This document shows, piece after piece, positions 8,446 to 17,427 of a stretch of 64,000 bases of DNA (positions within the stretch are counted from its first letter, which is position 1; each line of letters starts with the position of its first letter). A program made the position numbers and the translations under genes. The stretch spans positions 124,001 through 188,000 of the forward strand of contig NZ_BCYR01000010.1 of NCBI RefSeq assembly GCF_001598295.1. Direction: 5' to 3'. The stretch comes from Klebsiella ornithinolytica NBRC 105727 = ATCC 31898 (GTDB lineage Bacteria > Pseudomonadota > Gammaproteobacteria > Enterobacterales > Enterobacteriaceae). The notes under the pieces are model-generated. The model made no database searches and had not been told where the DNA came from. It saw nothing but the letters and a program-made list of their open reading frames with translations.

Positions 8446-8937
8446 CTATTCAGATTGGGCAAGGCGGGTAAAAACCGCCTGGAGCTCTTCGGGTTTTCGC
8501 CACCCCTGATGCAGGTCGCGCACCCGCCCGCGTGCGTCAATCACTATCGATGTCGGCGTCCCGATCACCTGATAACGATCCTGAGTAATATGAAGCTGAT
8601 CGCGCAGCACCGGGTAGCTGATGCCATGCTTCGCCAGCAGCGGAGCGATATCCACCTGCTCCGGGTCGGTATTCACCCCCACCACCACCAGTTTATCCGG
8701 CCAGCGTTGGCTGAGCGCCTGCAGCGTATCCATTTCCGCGAGACAACCTCCGCAGCTGGCCGACCAGAAGTTGAGATACACCGCCTTCCCTTCCCAACGT
8801 TCCAGGCTGGCAGGTTTCCCTTGCAAATCAAAAGCCGCCAGCGCAGGTGCCGTCTCACCACGTGCCAGCTTCTCTTCTTTACAGCCGGCCAGGAGCAGAA
8901 CCAGCAGCATCGCTATCATCACTTCAGGCATGCGCAT
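8446..8937 (-). CDS. Thioredoxin-like (TlpA/ResA family) lipoprotein of the FetMP-type iron operon
   Basis: A 163-residue protein with a lipoprotein signal (LLVLLLAGC, lipobox Cys at about residue 19) and a thioredoxin fold. The redox pair is in the SCGGC motif (CxxC with two glycines, after YLNFWSA), and the cis-Pro region is GTPTSIVI. It should be anchored outside the inner membrane and handle thiol-disulfide exchange. Its start overlaps the end of the ATPase gene by 14 bases; it is the last gene of a leftward seven-gene operon headed by the FTR1 permease. In that setting it may keep the Fe-S/Cys membrane partner reduced or supply electrons. Family certain; role inferred. Confidence 0.85.
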   Translation of the reverse strand: MRMPEVMIAMLLVLLLAGCKEEKLARGETAPALAAFDLQGKPASLERWEGKAVYLNFWSASCGGCLAEMDTLQALSQRWPDKLVVVGVNTDPEQVDIAPLLAKHGISYPVLRDQLHITQDRYQVIGTPTSIVIDARGRVRDLHQGWRKPEELQAVFTRLAQSE

Positions 8938-9619
8938 GGGGATTCATCTCCTCACCGAGATATTTGCCGTGCTGGAGCCGAACGATACGGTCGGCGAATT
9001 TTCCCAGCGCCGGGTTGTGGGTCACCATCACGATAGTGCGCCCCTGACGATGCAGGTCGGTCAGCAGGTCCAGCACCCGCTGTTCATTCTCTTCATCCAG
9101 GTTACCGGTGGGCTCATCGGCAAAAATCACCGGGGGTTCATTCACCAGCGCCCGGGCAATACAGACTCGCTGCTGCTCCCCGCCGGAGAGCTGGCTGGGT
9201 AAATGGGTCATGCGATGTTCAAGGCCAACCTGCGCCAGCACAGCCCTGGCCGCCGCCTCATCGACGACGCTGTGGTAATGCTGCGCCAGCATGATGTTTT
9301 CCAGCGCCGTCAGAAAGGGAATCAGATGAAACTGCTGAAACACCAGGCCTATCTTCTGCGCGCGAACGCGCCGTCGCCCTTCTTCATCCAGCGCCGCGGC
9401 ATCGGTTCCGTCGAGGATAACCTGCCCCTCGCTGGCGGTGTCCAGACAGGTCAGAATATTCATCAGCGTCGTTTTCCCGGAGCCTGAAGCCCCCATAATG
9501 GCGACGAATTCACCGCGGGCGATGCACAAATTAATGTCATCCAGCGCGGTAACCTCTCCGAAGCGCTTAGATAAATGACGGGTTTCAATCGCCATCTGAC
9601 GTAAAGGCGTGACGGTCAT
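8924..9619 (-). CDS. ABC transporter ATPase, LolD/MacB type
   Basis: A 231-residue ATPase of the type that works with FtsX/MacB-fold membrane proteins. Walker A is GASGSGKTT near residue 43, the signature is LSGGEQQR near 145, Walker B is [13 protein letters not shown] near 165, and the H-loop is MVTHNP. It lies immediately downstream of two FtsX-like permease genes and would complete a MacB-type complex that is mechanotransmissive rather than an importer. It belongs to the same operon as the FTR1 permease and P19 protein. Confidence 0.88.
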   Translation of the reverse strand: MTVTPLRQMAIETRHLSKRFGEVTALDDINLCIARGEFVAIMGASGSGKTTLMNILTCLDTASEGQVILDGTDAAALDEEGRRRVRAQKIGLVFQQFHLIPFLTALENIMLAQHYHSVVDEAAARAVLAQVGLEHRMTHLPSQLSGGEQQRVCIARALVNEPPVIFADEPTGNLDEENEQRVLDLLTDLHRQGRTIVMVTHNPALGKFADRIVRLQHGKYLGEEMNPHAHA

Positions 9620-9623
9620 GGCG

Positions 9624-10754
9624 TTATTCTCCTTTCAACACTTTTGCCGGTTCAACGCTCACCGCGCGGCGAACCGGAACAATGGCCGCCAGCAAGGCGA
9701 CCAGTAAAGACAGCGCCAGGGTAATCGGCAGCACCGGCAGGCGCAGCGAAATAGTGGCATTAAACACGGTCAGCCCCAGCAGTTGGGCGAGCAGATAGCC
9801 GAGCAGCCAGCCGCAGACCACCGCTGCCAGAGTGATAATGCTGGTTTCGAGCAGCATCTGGCGGATAATATCGCCATTGCTGGCGCCCAGCGCTTTTTGC
9901 AGCGCAAACTCACGGGCGCGCTCGCCTACAATTGCCATCAGGGTGGTATTCACGCACAGCGACGACAGCGCCAGAATCACCAGAGAAACCAGCCCCATCA
10001 GCCCTTTGATTTTATCCAGTACCTGACCTTCGGTTGCCGAGACCTTACGGATCGGGCGGATCTCAAGAGCGGGATAGCGCTGCTGCAGCTGCCCGGCATA
10101 GTTTTCCACCTGGCCGAGATCGTTACTGACGCTCAGCAGGCCGTGGCTGATAATACCGGGCTTTTGCAGCCACGCCTGCGCCACGTTCAGGCTGACAATC
10201 AGCATGTTATCGGTCGCGTCACCGGCCTCGACGATCCCCTTGACCAGCAGTTTTTTGCGCCGCTGATGATCCACCAGCGTGACGCTATCGCCCACGTTTA
10301 GCGCCAGCCGCTGAGCCAGCTTAACGCCCACCATCGCATGGCGATCGTCAAAGCTGACGCCGATCCAGTTGCCGCTGACCTGCCAGTACGGCACCAGCTT
10401 TTGCAGCGACTCAAACCACACGCCGACGATCGCCACTTTTTCCAGCTCGGTACGCGCCGTGCCGTATAGCCAGGGGCTGGCGCCATGAATCAGTCCCTTC
10501 GGCGCATCGTCAAGAATCGCCTGCAGGGTCGGCTCCGGCATACGGGTGCCGTGCCCCGGGCCGATATAAAAATTTGCGCCGAAGGTCCGCAGCTCCTCGC
10601 TCATTTTGCTGTTGATGTCAAACCACACGGCGGAAAGCGCCGTCACGATGGTCGCACCAACCGCCAGCGCGGTGAACACGACGCTGACGCGCTGCAGACG
10701 CAGACGCAGCGCCCGCCAGACCAATAGCCACAGCATGTCGCGCTTAGCGGCCAT
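9624..10754 (-). CDS. FtsX-like ABC permease 2 of the FetMP-type operon
   Basis: A 376-residue membrane protein with MacB/FtsX layout: one N-terminal membrane helix (VVFTALAVGATIVTAL), a large periplasmic domain (about residues 45-240), then three C-terminal helices. The MacB-type sequence EFALQKALGAS lies between helices 2 and 3. I chose the ATG at 10754 because GGAGGTG precedes it by 5-6 bases and it overlaps the stop of the upstream permease (ATGGCCGCTAA arrangement). It pairs with the neighbouring permease and the ATPase. Confidence 0.85.
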   Translation of the reverse strand: MAAKRDMLWLLVWRALRLRLQRVSVVFTALAVGATIVTALSAVWFDINSKMSEELRTFGANFYIGPGHGTRMPEPTLQAILDDAPKGLIHGASPWLYGTARTELEKVAIVGVWFESLQKLVPYWQVSGNWIGVSFDDRHAMVGVKLAQRLALNVGDSVTLVDHQRRKKLLVKGIVEAGDATDNMLIVSLNVAQAWLQKPGIISHGLLSVSNDLGQVENYAGQLQQRYPALEIRPIRKVSATEGQVLDKIKGLMGLVSLVILALSSLCVNTTLMAIVGERAREFALQKALGASNGDIIRQMLLETSIITLAAVVCGWLLGYLLAQLLGLTVFNATISLRLPVLPITLALSLLVALLAAIVPVRRAVSVEPAKVLKGE

Positions 10755-12027
10755 ACAGCACCTCCACGGGATAAAGTCGGGCGATACGACGCGCCGGGAA
10801 CCAGGTGCCGATAAGCGCAATCAGCACTGCGATCACCAGCACACAGGGCACCACCACCCAGGCAAAGTCGAGCGGCGTGGCAAAGAGCATCAGGCCAATC
10901 ATCTTCGCCAGCCCCCAGCCAGCGATGCAGCCCAGCCCCCCACCTGCCAGCCCACCCAGCGCTGCTTCGAGATAAAACAGCAGCAGAATTTGCCACTGTC
11001 GGGCGCCAAGCGCTTTCATCAGGCCGATCTCCCGGGCTCGCTCCATAATGGTACTGGTCATCAGCGAGGCAATCCCCATTGCCGCAGCGGCCAATGCCGC
11101 CAGGGTAACGACCGCCATCAGCAGCTGAATTTTATCGATAACTACGCCCTCCGAGGCCGCAACCTGCCAGACCGGGCGCACCTCCGCACCGGAAATGGCC
11201 TCCTCCAGCTGGTGAGCGATAGAAGAGACGTATGCCGTGCAATACCACAGGTCATACTCTTCGGCGTTGAGAGCCTCGAGATTCTCACGCGCCCGGCGCG
11301 ACAGCTCATTTTCGGGTACCGTCAGCGCCGATACGCGAATTGCCTGTACTTTTCCCGTCAGACCCAGCAGCTGCTGTACGGTGCTAAGCGGCATCACCAG
11401 TTGGTTGTCTTCATCCCCCCCGCTGGAGAGAACGCCGCTGACCACCACATCCACGGTCTCGTTCGCCACCTGGAGCCTGAGATGGTCACCGGGTTGCCAG
11501 CCGTAATTACGCGCCAGCGCATGGCCGACTAATGTTTGCGGCGTCTTGCCTACAGGTTCCTGCGGCCAGTTGCCGGTAACCTGCCAGAACGGACTGACCG
11601 TGCGCTGCCCGGTCTCATAGCCCTCTTCATCCGGTATCGCGACCGGCTGACTGAAGAAGGTCCCGAGTATGCGGATATCGTGCCCGTCAACGGTCGCCTC
11701 GCCGCTGAGCATGGGAGCAAACCCAACGATATTATTTCGCCAGAAAATATCCTTAATATTCGCCAGCTCGGATTCATCAAGGAAATCATCGCTGGCCAGC
11801 GGGTTGCTTTGTTCGCTGAATAACGCAGGTAGCGCTGCCTGCCCTGCCGGTTCAATTAAGATATTGGCGCCGTAGGATTTCAGTTCCCGGGACATTTTGT
11901 CACCGATGTCGATAGAAATAGCCAGCAGCGCCGAGATCAGACTCGTGGCCAGGAAAACGGTTAACACCGCCAGCGCTTTGCGGCGCAGATTACGCCCCCA
12001 TGACTGATAGATCATTCGCCACAGCAT
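10744..12027 (-). CDS. FtsX-like ABC permease 1 of the FetMP-type operon
   Basis: A 427-residue paralogue of the next permease, with the same topology: N-terminal helix (LAVLTVFLATSLISALLAI), long periplasmic domain, three C-terminal helices with REIGLMKALGAR between the first and second. The two permeases share openings such as ELKSYGANILIEP versus ELRTFGANFYIGP, showing an old duplication into a heterodimer. The start lies 2 bases past the stop of the DUF2318 gene, so translation is coupled. Confidence 0.86.
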   Translation of the reverse strand: MLWRMIYQSWGRNLRRKALAVLTVFLATSLISALLAISIDIGDKMSRELKSYGANILIEPAGQAALPALFSEQSNPLASDDFLDESELANIKDIFWRNNIVGFAPMLSGEATVDGHDIRILGTFFSQPVAIPDEEGYETGQRTVSPFWQVTGNWPQEPVGKTPQTLVGHALARNYGWQPGDHLRLQVANETVDVVVSGVLSSGGDEDNQLVMPLSTVQQLLGLTGKVQAIRVSALTVPENELSRRARENLEALNAEEYDLWYCTAYVSSIAHQLEEAISGAEVRPVWQVAASEGVVIDKIQLLMAVVTLAALAAAAMGIASLMTSTIMERAREIGLMKALGARQWQILLLFYLEAALGGLAGGGLGCIAGWGLAKMIGLMLFATPLDFAWVVVPCVLVIAVLIALIGTWFPARRIARLYPVEVLYGR

Positions 12028-12029
12028 GG

Positions 12030-13409
12030 TTACTCCTCCTGCACCGTGCCGGGAACAAACGCCTCTGGCGCGTTGCGGAAACGGTTGTAGTTTGCTTCAG
12101 AGGCAAAAAACCAGGTTCTGCCTGCGTAGCTGTATTTATACTCTGCGGTCGTGTTGGTCAGGACCGTCCCGTCCACCGGGTCGGTCACGTTGATAGTCAG
12201 CACGGTAGAGAAATAATTGCCTCCGACGGCCAGCGCCGTACCGGGTATCGTCAGCTCACGTTCGTCGTTATGCCAGCCATCGATCGGTACCGGATTACAG
12301 CCGCCGGGTTTACCAATCGAAGGAATGAATATGTGTACCCCGCAGGCGACACAAATCACCTGATTACCTTCCATGACATATCCCTGATCGCCGCACAGCA
12401 GGCAGGCATCAAATACCACGCCAAAGCGTAATTTGTCGGGATAGCGGTTGATGACAAAGAAGCGAACCGCCTTTCCGTCGTCTGCCACCCAAACGAAACG
12501 GTGCAGTTTTCCGTCGCGAACCTGGGTAAGCGGAATATGGACCAGACCATCAGCGGCAAGGCTGACCGGCTGAGCTTCCGAGAGCCTCGGCGGTTGCGAG
12601 GCCACCAGATCCCACCACAGCTGGCCACCTGAAATCACCAGCGCACAGCAGATCGTCGTTAACCAGAGGCGGACAGCGCTGCGCCGCTCGGCCAACGCCA
12701 GTCGACGGGCAACCGGCGCCGTCGCCGCCTTCACCGCCCGGGCATAGCTACGGATAGCCGGGGTCCAGCACAGGCACAGCAGCAGGAGCACGGCGGCGGC
12801 AAGCCAGCTATACCAGGCGGCATTGTTGGTCACCCTGGCCACAAAACTCAGCAGCGGCTTCAGTAAGGGGATGATTTGCAGCTTCATCAACAGCAGCAGC
12901 AGATTGCCGAACAGCGGCAGCCACAGCAGGATCATCAGGAGAATTGTCAGCGGCCAGTACGGCCAGCTCATCCGCCGCAGCAGCAGAGCGCACAGCACCG
13001 CGGCCAGACACAGCAGCGCAACGGCCAGCGCCAGCGCGGTCAGGTTCAGCAGCAGGTCGGTATTCAGCACGTGGGTGGAGGTTAATCCGCCAAGATTGGG
13101 ATCCAGAGCCCAGTGACGGGCGGCGCCAAATACGAGGATCCATTGCCACACGTAGCGCAGACGCGGCGTGGCCCACCAGAAGCTCAGTAAAAACAGCAGG
13201 GAAAGGAGGATTTCTCCGCTCACCAGCATCAGCTGTAGCGTCTGGCTCCCGCGAATAAACAGTCCGGCCAGTAGCCCACAGGCCAGCGCCGTGAGCAGCG
13301 TCCACGTGAGGGGGCGCAGTGAAGGAGGTTCGCCGCGGCCCCAGAGCACCGAGGAGAGCAGCGTTATGCAGAAAAAAACCTGCAGCGTGGTGACGAAAAA
13401 ATAACTCAT
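12030..13409 (-). CDS. Fe-S-containing membrane protein, DUF2318 family
   Basis: A 459-residue protein with about ten hydrophobic segments in the first 320 residues and a C-terminal extracytoplasmic domain rich in Cys pairs: CLLCGDQGY, CVACGVHIF and GGC near residues 365-400. This is the DUF2318 domain, linked in annotation to Fe-S or metal binding. It lies between the P19 gene and the FtsX-like permeases, as in FetMP-type iron loci, which suggests electron transfer or metal hand-over at the outer face of the membrane. Start choice is uncertain: the ATG at 13409 opens MSYFFVTTLQ, family-like, but its Shine-Dalgarno is poor, and an in-frame ATG at 13448 is possible. Confidence 0.82.
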   Translation of the reverse strand: MSYFFVTTLQVFFCITLLSSVLWGRGEPPSLRPLTWTLLTALACGLLAGLFIRGSQTLQLMLVSGEILLSLLFLLSFWWATPRLRYVWQWILVFGAARHWALDPNLGGLTSTHVLNTDLLLNLTALALAVALLCLAAVLCALLLRRMSWPYWPLTILLMILLWLPLFGNLLLLLMKLQIIPLLKPLLSFVARVTNNAAWYSWLAAAVLLLLCLCWTPAIRSYARAVKAATAPVARRLALAERRSAVRLWLTTICCALVISGGQLWWDLVASQPPRLSEAQPVSLAADGLVHIPLTQVRDGKLHRFVWVADDGKAVRFFVINRYPDKLRFGVVFDACLLCGDQGYVMEGNQVICVACGVHIFIPSIGKPGGCNPVPIDGWHNDERELTIPGTALAVGGNYFSTVLTINVTDPVDGTVLTNTTAEYKYSYAGRTWFFASEANYNRFRNAPEAFVPGTVQEE

Positions 13410-13497
13410 AACTTCGACCCGGTTCGGCGGATAATGTGCAATCCGCATGCGGTAATACACCGCAGGACGGCATGCTGGCCATCCTGCGCGACGAACG

Positions 13498-14025
13498 TTA
13501 GTTCAGGCCGACGTATTTGAATTCATAGCTGACATCAAACGGTTTCCACCAGCGGCCAACCCCGGTTTCGCTGTCGGTATGACGGTGCATCCCAGCTTTT
13601 GATGGCGGTTCAATGTGATACGTCACTTTATAATTGCCGACGCCCATCATTTTAATATTGGCGCCATAGTGTGGACCGTCGCTCGCGACCATCGGCATAA
13701 AAGTCCCTTCCTGCTTTTCACCGGTATCGCTATTGACCAGGGTATAGGCAATCGTCAGATAGGGAATCCATTCCCCGGCGCCAAAACCATTCTTTCCCCC
13801 TTCAACCGCATGAATATCGGCCTCCAGATGGATATCTGATTTCGCGGCCGGCAGACCCATTCCGCGCGGTTCCATATCAATCGGCTGAAGATAGACGGCG
13901 GCGATCTCCATCTCATTCATGGTGACCGGTTCACCGGCCGGATACTCTTTAAAAGCCAGCGCCGCGGGCGCGGTAAAAATAGCGGCCACGGTGGCAGCGA
14001 TAATCAGGCTCTTTTTGATGGTCAT
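13498..14025 (-). CDS. fetP: Periplasmic iron transport protein, P19/Tp34 family
   Basis: A 175-residue secreted protein: signal peptide MTIKKSLIIAATVAAIF ending at ALA (residue 24). The mature domain has the P19/Tp34 immunoglobulin-like fold with the Met/His metal site: MEPRGMGLP and HLEADIHA in the first half, GPHYGANIKMMG and GMHRHTDSETGVGRWW in the second half. P19 proteins bind copper and ferrous/ferric iron and partner FTR1 permeases (Campylobacter P19, E. coli FetP). It lies 18 bases after the FTR1 gene, in the same transcript under one Fur box. Confidence 0.92.
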   Translation of the reverse strand: MTIKKSLIIAATVAAIFTAPAALAFKEYPAGEPVTMNEMEIAAVYLQPIDMEPRGMGLPAAKSDIHLEADIHAVEGGKNGFGAGEWIPYLTIAYTLVNSDTGEKQEGTFMPMVASDGPHYGANIKMMGVGNYKVTYHIEPPSKAGMHRHTDSETGVGRWWKPFDVSYEFKYVGLN

Positions 14026-14043
14026 TTGACAAATCCTCTCGTC

Positions 14044-15993
14044 TTAATTTGTTGAAGTATTATTTTTTATCTGTGCTGTGGGTAGGTGATTGCGACGGAG
14101 CGTAATCCACAGGGCGACCAGGGCAGCAATCAGTAAAATCACCTGTGGCGTCAGGGTTTCCAGATAGGGATAAATGCCCAGCCAGCTGATTTCGGGCACG
14201 CCGCCAACCAGCGTAGGCTGAAACAGTTTGCCTTCTATCAGTTCAAGGACACCTTTACCGGCAAAAACAAATGCCATCAGGTACATAAAACCGCCGGTGA
14301 AGATGAAGAAGGGTTTGAGCGGCAGACGCACCACCGAGTAGCGCATGATGAGCCACGCGGCCAGCAGCAGCACGCAGCCAATAACAAACCCGGCGCCGAT
14401 GGCAAGATGCCCGGAAACACTCTGCGCGTCGCCCACCAGGGCGTAATAAAACAGGACCGTTTCGGCACCTTCCCGATAGACGGCAAGAAAGCTGGTCAGC
14501 CATAGCCCCACCAGCGAGCCGCGAGAGAGCGAATGCGTCAGCTTACCCTCCAGCCAGGCTTTCCAGCGGCGGGATTCAACCTTCGACAGCAGCCAATAGC
14601 TCATAAAGAACAGCATCACCACGGCGATCAGCATGGTAATCCCTTCCAGCAGCTCCCGACTGGCGCCGGAGCGGGTAAACACCAGTTGGAAAACGACCGC
14701 CGTCGCCACGCTGGCAACCAGCGCTACGATCACCGACTGACGAATCAGCGGCAGCTTGTCGTGATGGTCATTTTTCACCAGCCAGGCCACGATGGCCGCC
14801 ACAATCAGCAGCGCCTCCAGCCCTTCACGGACAATAATCATCAGGCTGTATAGCAGCAGGCTCCACTGCGTCTCTTCCCCCTCGCCCAGCATCGCCACCG
14901 CCTGATGCAGATCGGCTCGTAGCGCAGCGGCTTCAGCCACCAGTTTGTCCTGCGGCTGCCCGGCCTTCATCAGGCTGACCAGACGGGTGAAGTGGGCCTC
15001 AAGACGGGTTTTAAATGCGGCATCGCGGGAGCCGATTTTGTTCTCCATCCCGCTGGCTTCAAAGCGATCGAAGTAGGTGTCCTGAATATCCAGAATGGCA
15101 TCGGACGCCTCGCCGTGCTGGTAGCGCGTCAGCGCCGCCTCGATACTCTGGTTGATCCCCGTTGCAACGTTGGCCCAGTCAGCGGCCGGCGCGCCAGCGG
15201 CGAGCGGAGTGTTCCCTTCGTCTGCTGTCGGGGCATTCACCGGCTGGTCATCGCGGGTCGTCGGCAGCCCGGGCAATATGTCTTCGAGTTCCTGCAACAG
15301 CGTCGTCACCTGATAAGCCACGTCGTTCAGACGATCCGGCTGGGACGTCAGCGCAATCAGGGCGGTAAACTGCTGGTTAATGGCCGCCGCCTCTTTTGCC
15401 GAGCGGTTTTGCCGCACCGACATTTCCATCTCTGAGTTTTTAAACCCCTGATAGTGCGCCTGCTGCACCTGCTGACTGGCGAGGGGGTAATTTCCCGTCT
15501 GATAGGTGCTCACCGCCTGCGCCAGCAGATCATCGATGGTGCGGAAGCTGTTCTGCCAGTGCAATGCGATATCGCCCCGGGTCAAAGCGGTATGCTGCTC
15601 TTCCGCCACCAGCCGATGACCGCCATCCAGCACAGGCTCAACGTCGCGCAGCGCTTTCTTAAGTCCGTCCACCCGAGCCTGAACCTCTTGCAGCGGCTTG
15701 CCGTCTGCAATCATGCGACGGATGTCACCGAAAGTGCTCTCCATTTCGTAGCTTTTGCGCGCCGAAAAATTGATGCGGATAGGGCCTTCGAGGTTTTCAA
15801 ACACTTCGAAATAGGCGGCCTGCACTTCCCGACGCGCCTCGTTGTTTTTTTGCTGCTGGTAGAGCTCGATCGTTTTATCCAGCCGGTGCTCAATATCCTC
15901 GATCAGCGGCGCGTAGCGGGTTTGCGCCGTCGCGCAGGCGCAGAACAGGACGCTGAGCAAAGTGAGCAGCAGAAAAGAGCGAGGAGCTGACAT
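14044..15993 (-). CDS. fetM: FTR1-family high-affinity iron permease with periplasmic N-domain
   Basis: A 649-residue iron permease. A signal/anchor (residues 1-24) is followed by a ~350-residue helical extracytoplasmic region with two related four-helix stretches (YFEVFENLEGPIRINFS and YFDRFEASGMENKIG mark each), then seven membrane segments. The iron-translocation motifs REGLE (about 389-393) and REGAE (about 507-511) are both intact. It is the first gene of the operon, behind a Fur box. I prefer the ATG at 15993 (GGAA at 6-9 bases upstream) over two earlier in-frame ATGs inside the Fur-box side. Layout matches E. coli FetM, which imports iron with FetP. Confidence 0.92.
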   Translation of the reverse strand: MSAPRSFLLLTLLSVLFCACATAQTRYAPLIEDIEHRLDKTIELYQQQKNNEARREVQAAYFEVFENLEGPIRINFSARKSYEMESTFGDIRRMIADGKPLQEVQARVDGLKKALRDVEPVLDGGHRLVAEEQHTALTRGDIALHWQNSFRTIDDLLAQAVSTYQTGNYPLASQQVQQAHYQGFKNSEMEMSVRQNRSAKEAAAINQQFTALIALTSQPDRLNDVAYQVTTLLQELEDILPGLPTTRDDQPVNAPTADEGNTPLAAGAPAADWANVATGINQSIEAALTRYQHGEASDAILDIQDTYFDRFEASGMENKIGSRDAAFKTRLEAHFTRLVSLMKAGQPQDKLVAEAAALRADLHQAVAMLGEGEETQWSLLLYSLMIIVREGLEALLIVAAIVAWLVKNDHHDKLPLIRQSVIVALVASVATAVVFQLVFTRSGASRELLEGITMLIAVVMLFFMSYWLLSKVESRRWKAWLEGKLTHSLSRGSLVGLWLTSFLAVYREGAETVLFYYALVGDAQSVSGHLAIGAGFVIGCVLLLAAWLIMRYSVVRLPLKPFFIFTGGFMYLMAFVFAGKGVLELIEGKLFQPTLVGGVPEISWLGIYPYLETLTPQVILLIAALVALWITLRRNHLPTAQIKNNTSTN

Positions 15994-16015
15994 GACGGGT
16001 TCCATTAACGGCAAT

Positions 16016-16034
16016 GATAATAGTTATCATTGTC
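16016..16034 (-). promoter_or_regulatory. Fur box controlling the FetMP-type operon
   Basis: GATAATAGTTATCATTGTC on the plus strand closely matches the Fur consensus (GATAAT/A repeats with dyad symmetry). It lies 23-41 bases before the predicted fetM start. The leftward iron operon is therefore very probably repressed by Fur in iron-rich cells. Confidence 0.85.
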
Positions 16035-16170
16035 ATTTTTCCTTGCAGTCCACATGACCCAGATCATGAAAATGTCAAATGGTGACAATTTATGTAAAAA
16101 GCTGCAAAGAACAACACGTTTTGTGTCGGCTGCGCGCGTCCGTTTTTGATGTCATCCCCGCCCGCAAGAT

Positions 16171-16199
16171 AAAAAAACGACGCCGGAAGTGGCGTCGCG
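16171..16199 (-). terminator. Rho-independent terminator of the NqrC-like gene
   Basis: On the minus strand CGACGCC and GGCGTCG pair around a 6-base loop and are followed by seven U residues (the A-run at 16171-16177). It lies 24 bases after the NqrC-like stop and separates that gene from the FetMP-type operon, which has its own Fur-box promoter. Confidence 0.88.
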
Positions 16200-16222
16200 G
16201 CAGGGAGGCAAACGGCTGAAGG

Positions 16223-16984
16223 TTACTGGGTTAATATCGCGGGATTATCCTGCAGATGGCGGAGAAAATTGGCGTAACCTTGCTCCCCCATCCAGAAATT
16301 GATGCTTTTCTCCACGCCGGTTGAGGTCAGGGTCGCGCCGCTGATGCCGTCAACGGTATAGGCGTCATGCTGGCCGGTATTGTCCTGAACAACCTGCAAC
16401 GCGGGCCGCCCATGTTCATCGCGGATTTTTTTCCCTGCCCACTGCCTGCGCCACTGCGGGTCTTCCACCCTCGCCCCCAGCAGCGGCGTCTCATTCTGCT
16501 GGTAATAGATCAGGTCATTTACCGTACGGCCATCCGTGCGGAGAGCAACCAGCGCATACATCATTGATTTGGCGCCCTTACCGTAGACCGGCAGAATAAT
16601 TTGCTGAATACGCTGGTCGGTATCACGGACCAGGTAAATATCCACCAGCGCGCAGCGACGCCGGATCTGCGCCGGGTCGCGGTTCGGTGGCAGGTCTGCA
16701 CAGCGCTGGTGTTCTTCGCCAGTCTGCCCGGCAGGTACCAGCTCGCCGCGATCGAGATTCAGCTGGCGAGTCACGATGCGTGCCTCGAACAGCGCTCTCA
16801 ACGTTTGCTCGTCGCGATGCCCGTTGTTCGTTAATCCGGCGACGTTGAGGACCGCAGCTTCCGTCTCTTCATTGACCGGCTCCGCAGCGTCATCCTTGAG
16901 CAATAAAAAATAAACAGCAACAATTGCAAAACATAAAACACAAACAACCATCAAAGATAGAACAATTATTTTACTCTTGCGCAT
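16223..16984 (-). CDS. Orphan NqrC/RnfG-like FMN-binding membrane protein
   Basis: A 253-residue protein resembling subunit C of Na+-translocating NADH:quinone reductase. It has one N-terminal membrane helix (residues 5-28), then an extracytoplasmic FMN-binding domain. The flavinylation motif SGATLTS is near residue 222, where FMN would be joined to the Thr by ApbE. A GKGAKSMMYALVAL stretch near 138 also matches NqrC (GKGLWS/YG region). No other Nqr subunit and no ApbE gene is in the window, so it acts alone or with the neighbouring iron system. The C-terminus (NFWMGEQGYANFL) is NqrC-like. A terminator separates it from the Fur-controlled operon. Possible role: extracytoplasmic electron carrier for ferric reduction; this is inference. 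Confidence 0.85.
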   Translation of the reverse strand: MRKSKIIVLSLMVVCVLCFAIVAVYFLLLKDDAAEPVNEETEAAVLNVAGLTNNGHRDEQTLRALFEARIVTRQLNLDRGELVPAGQTGEEHQRCADLPPNRDPAQIRRRCALVDIYLVRDTDQRIQQIILPVYGKGAKSMMYALVALRTDGRTVNDLIYYQQNETPLLGARVEDPQWRRQWAGKKIRDEHGRPALQVVQDNTGQHDAYTVDGISGATLTSTGVEKSINFWMGEQGYANFLRHLQDNPAILTQ

Positions 16985-17427
16985 ACGCGTATTTTCCCCG
17001 TTGCGAAATGAATGTCTCTTTTTAGATTGCGATGATTTTCATCCTGCTGTCCACTCTCTTTTTTTGTTGTTGCGCGAGCCCGAGGAAGATGAAAAATAAC
17101 AAAGACGGGGTTGATTTATTTTATTAAAATGTCAAAATAACAACTCAAAGCGCCCACTTAAAATACAAAAAAAGAAATTAAAATTAATTAATAATATATT
17201 TCAAGGCCGCTAAAATATTAACCAAAAATAGATTTCCGCTGGTTGATGCGGCCAGCCTGTCACCGCGATGTGCTACGGATTGATTGCTTTCCACGCAATA
17301 CTGCATAATCTCCCCTCAGGCCAATGTAAAAAACCGGCCGCCCGCTGGCTTTCATGAAGATTAATATTATAATCAGAGGGATAAAACAGAACTACCTGCC
17401 AACGTCAACCCGGGATAAGAGACAAGC
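16985..17427. promoter_or_regulatory. AT-rich divergent region between NqrC-like and AraC-family genes
   Basis: About 440 bases with no convincing gene and very low GC between 17090 and 17230. It must carry the NqrC-like promoter (leftward) and that of the AraC gene (rightward). No clear Fur box, operator palindrome or RNA gene was recognised; AT-rich stretches of this kind are often H-NS-bound. Confidence 0.4.
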
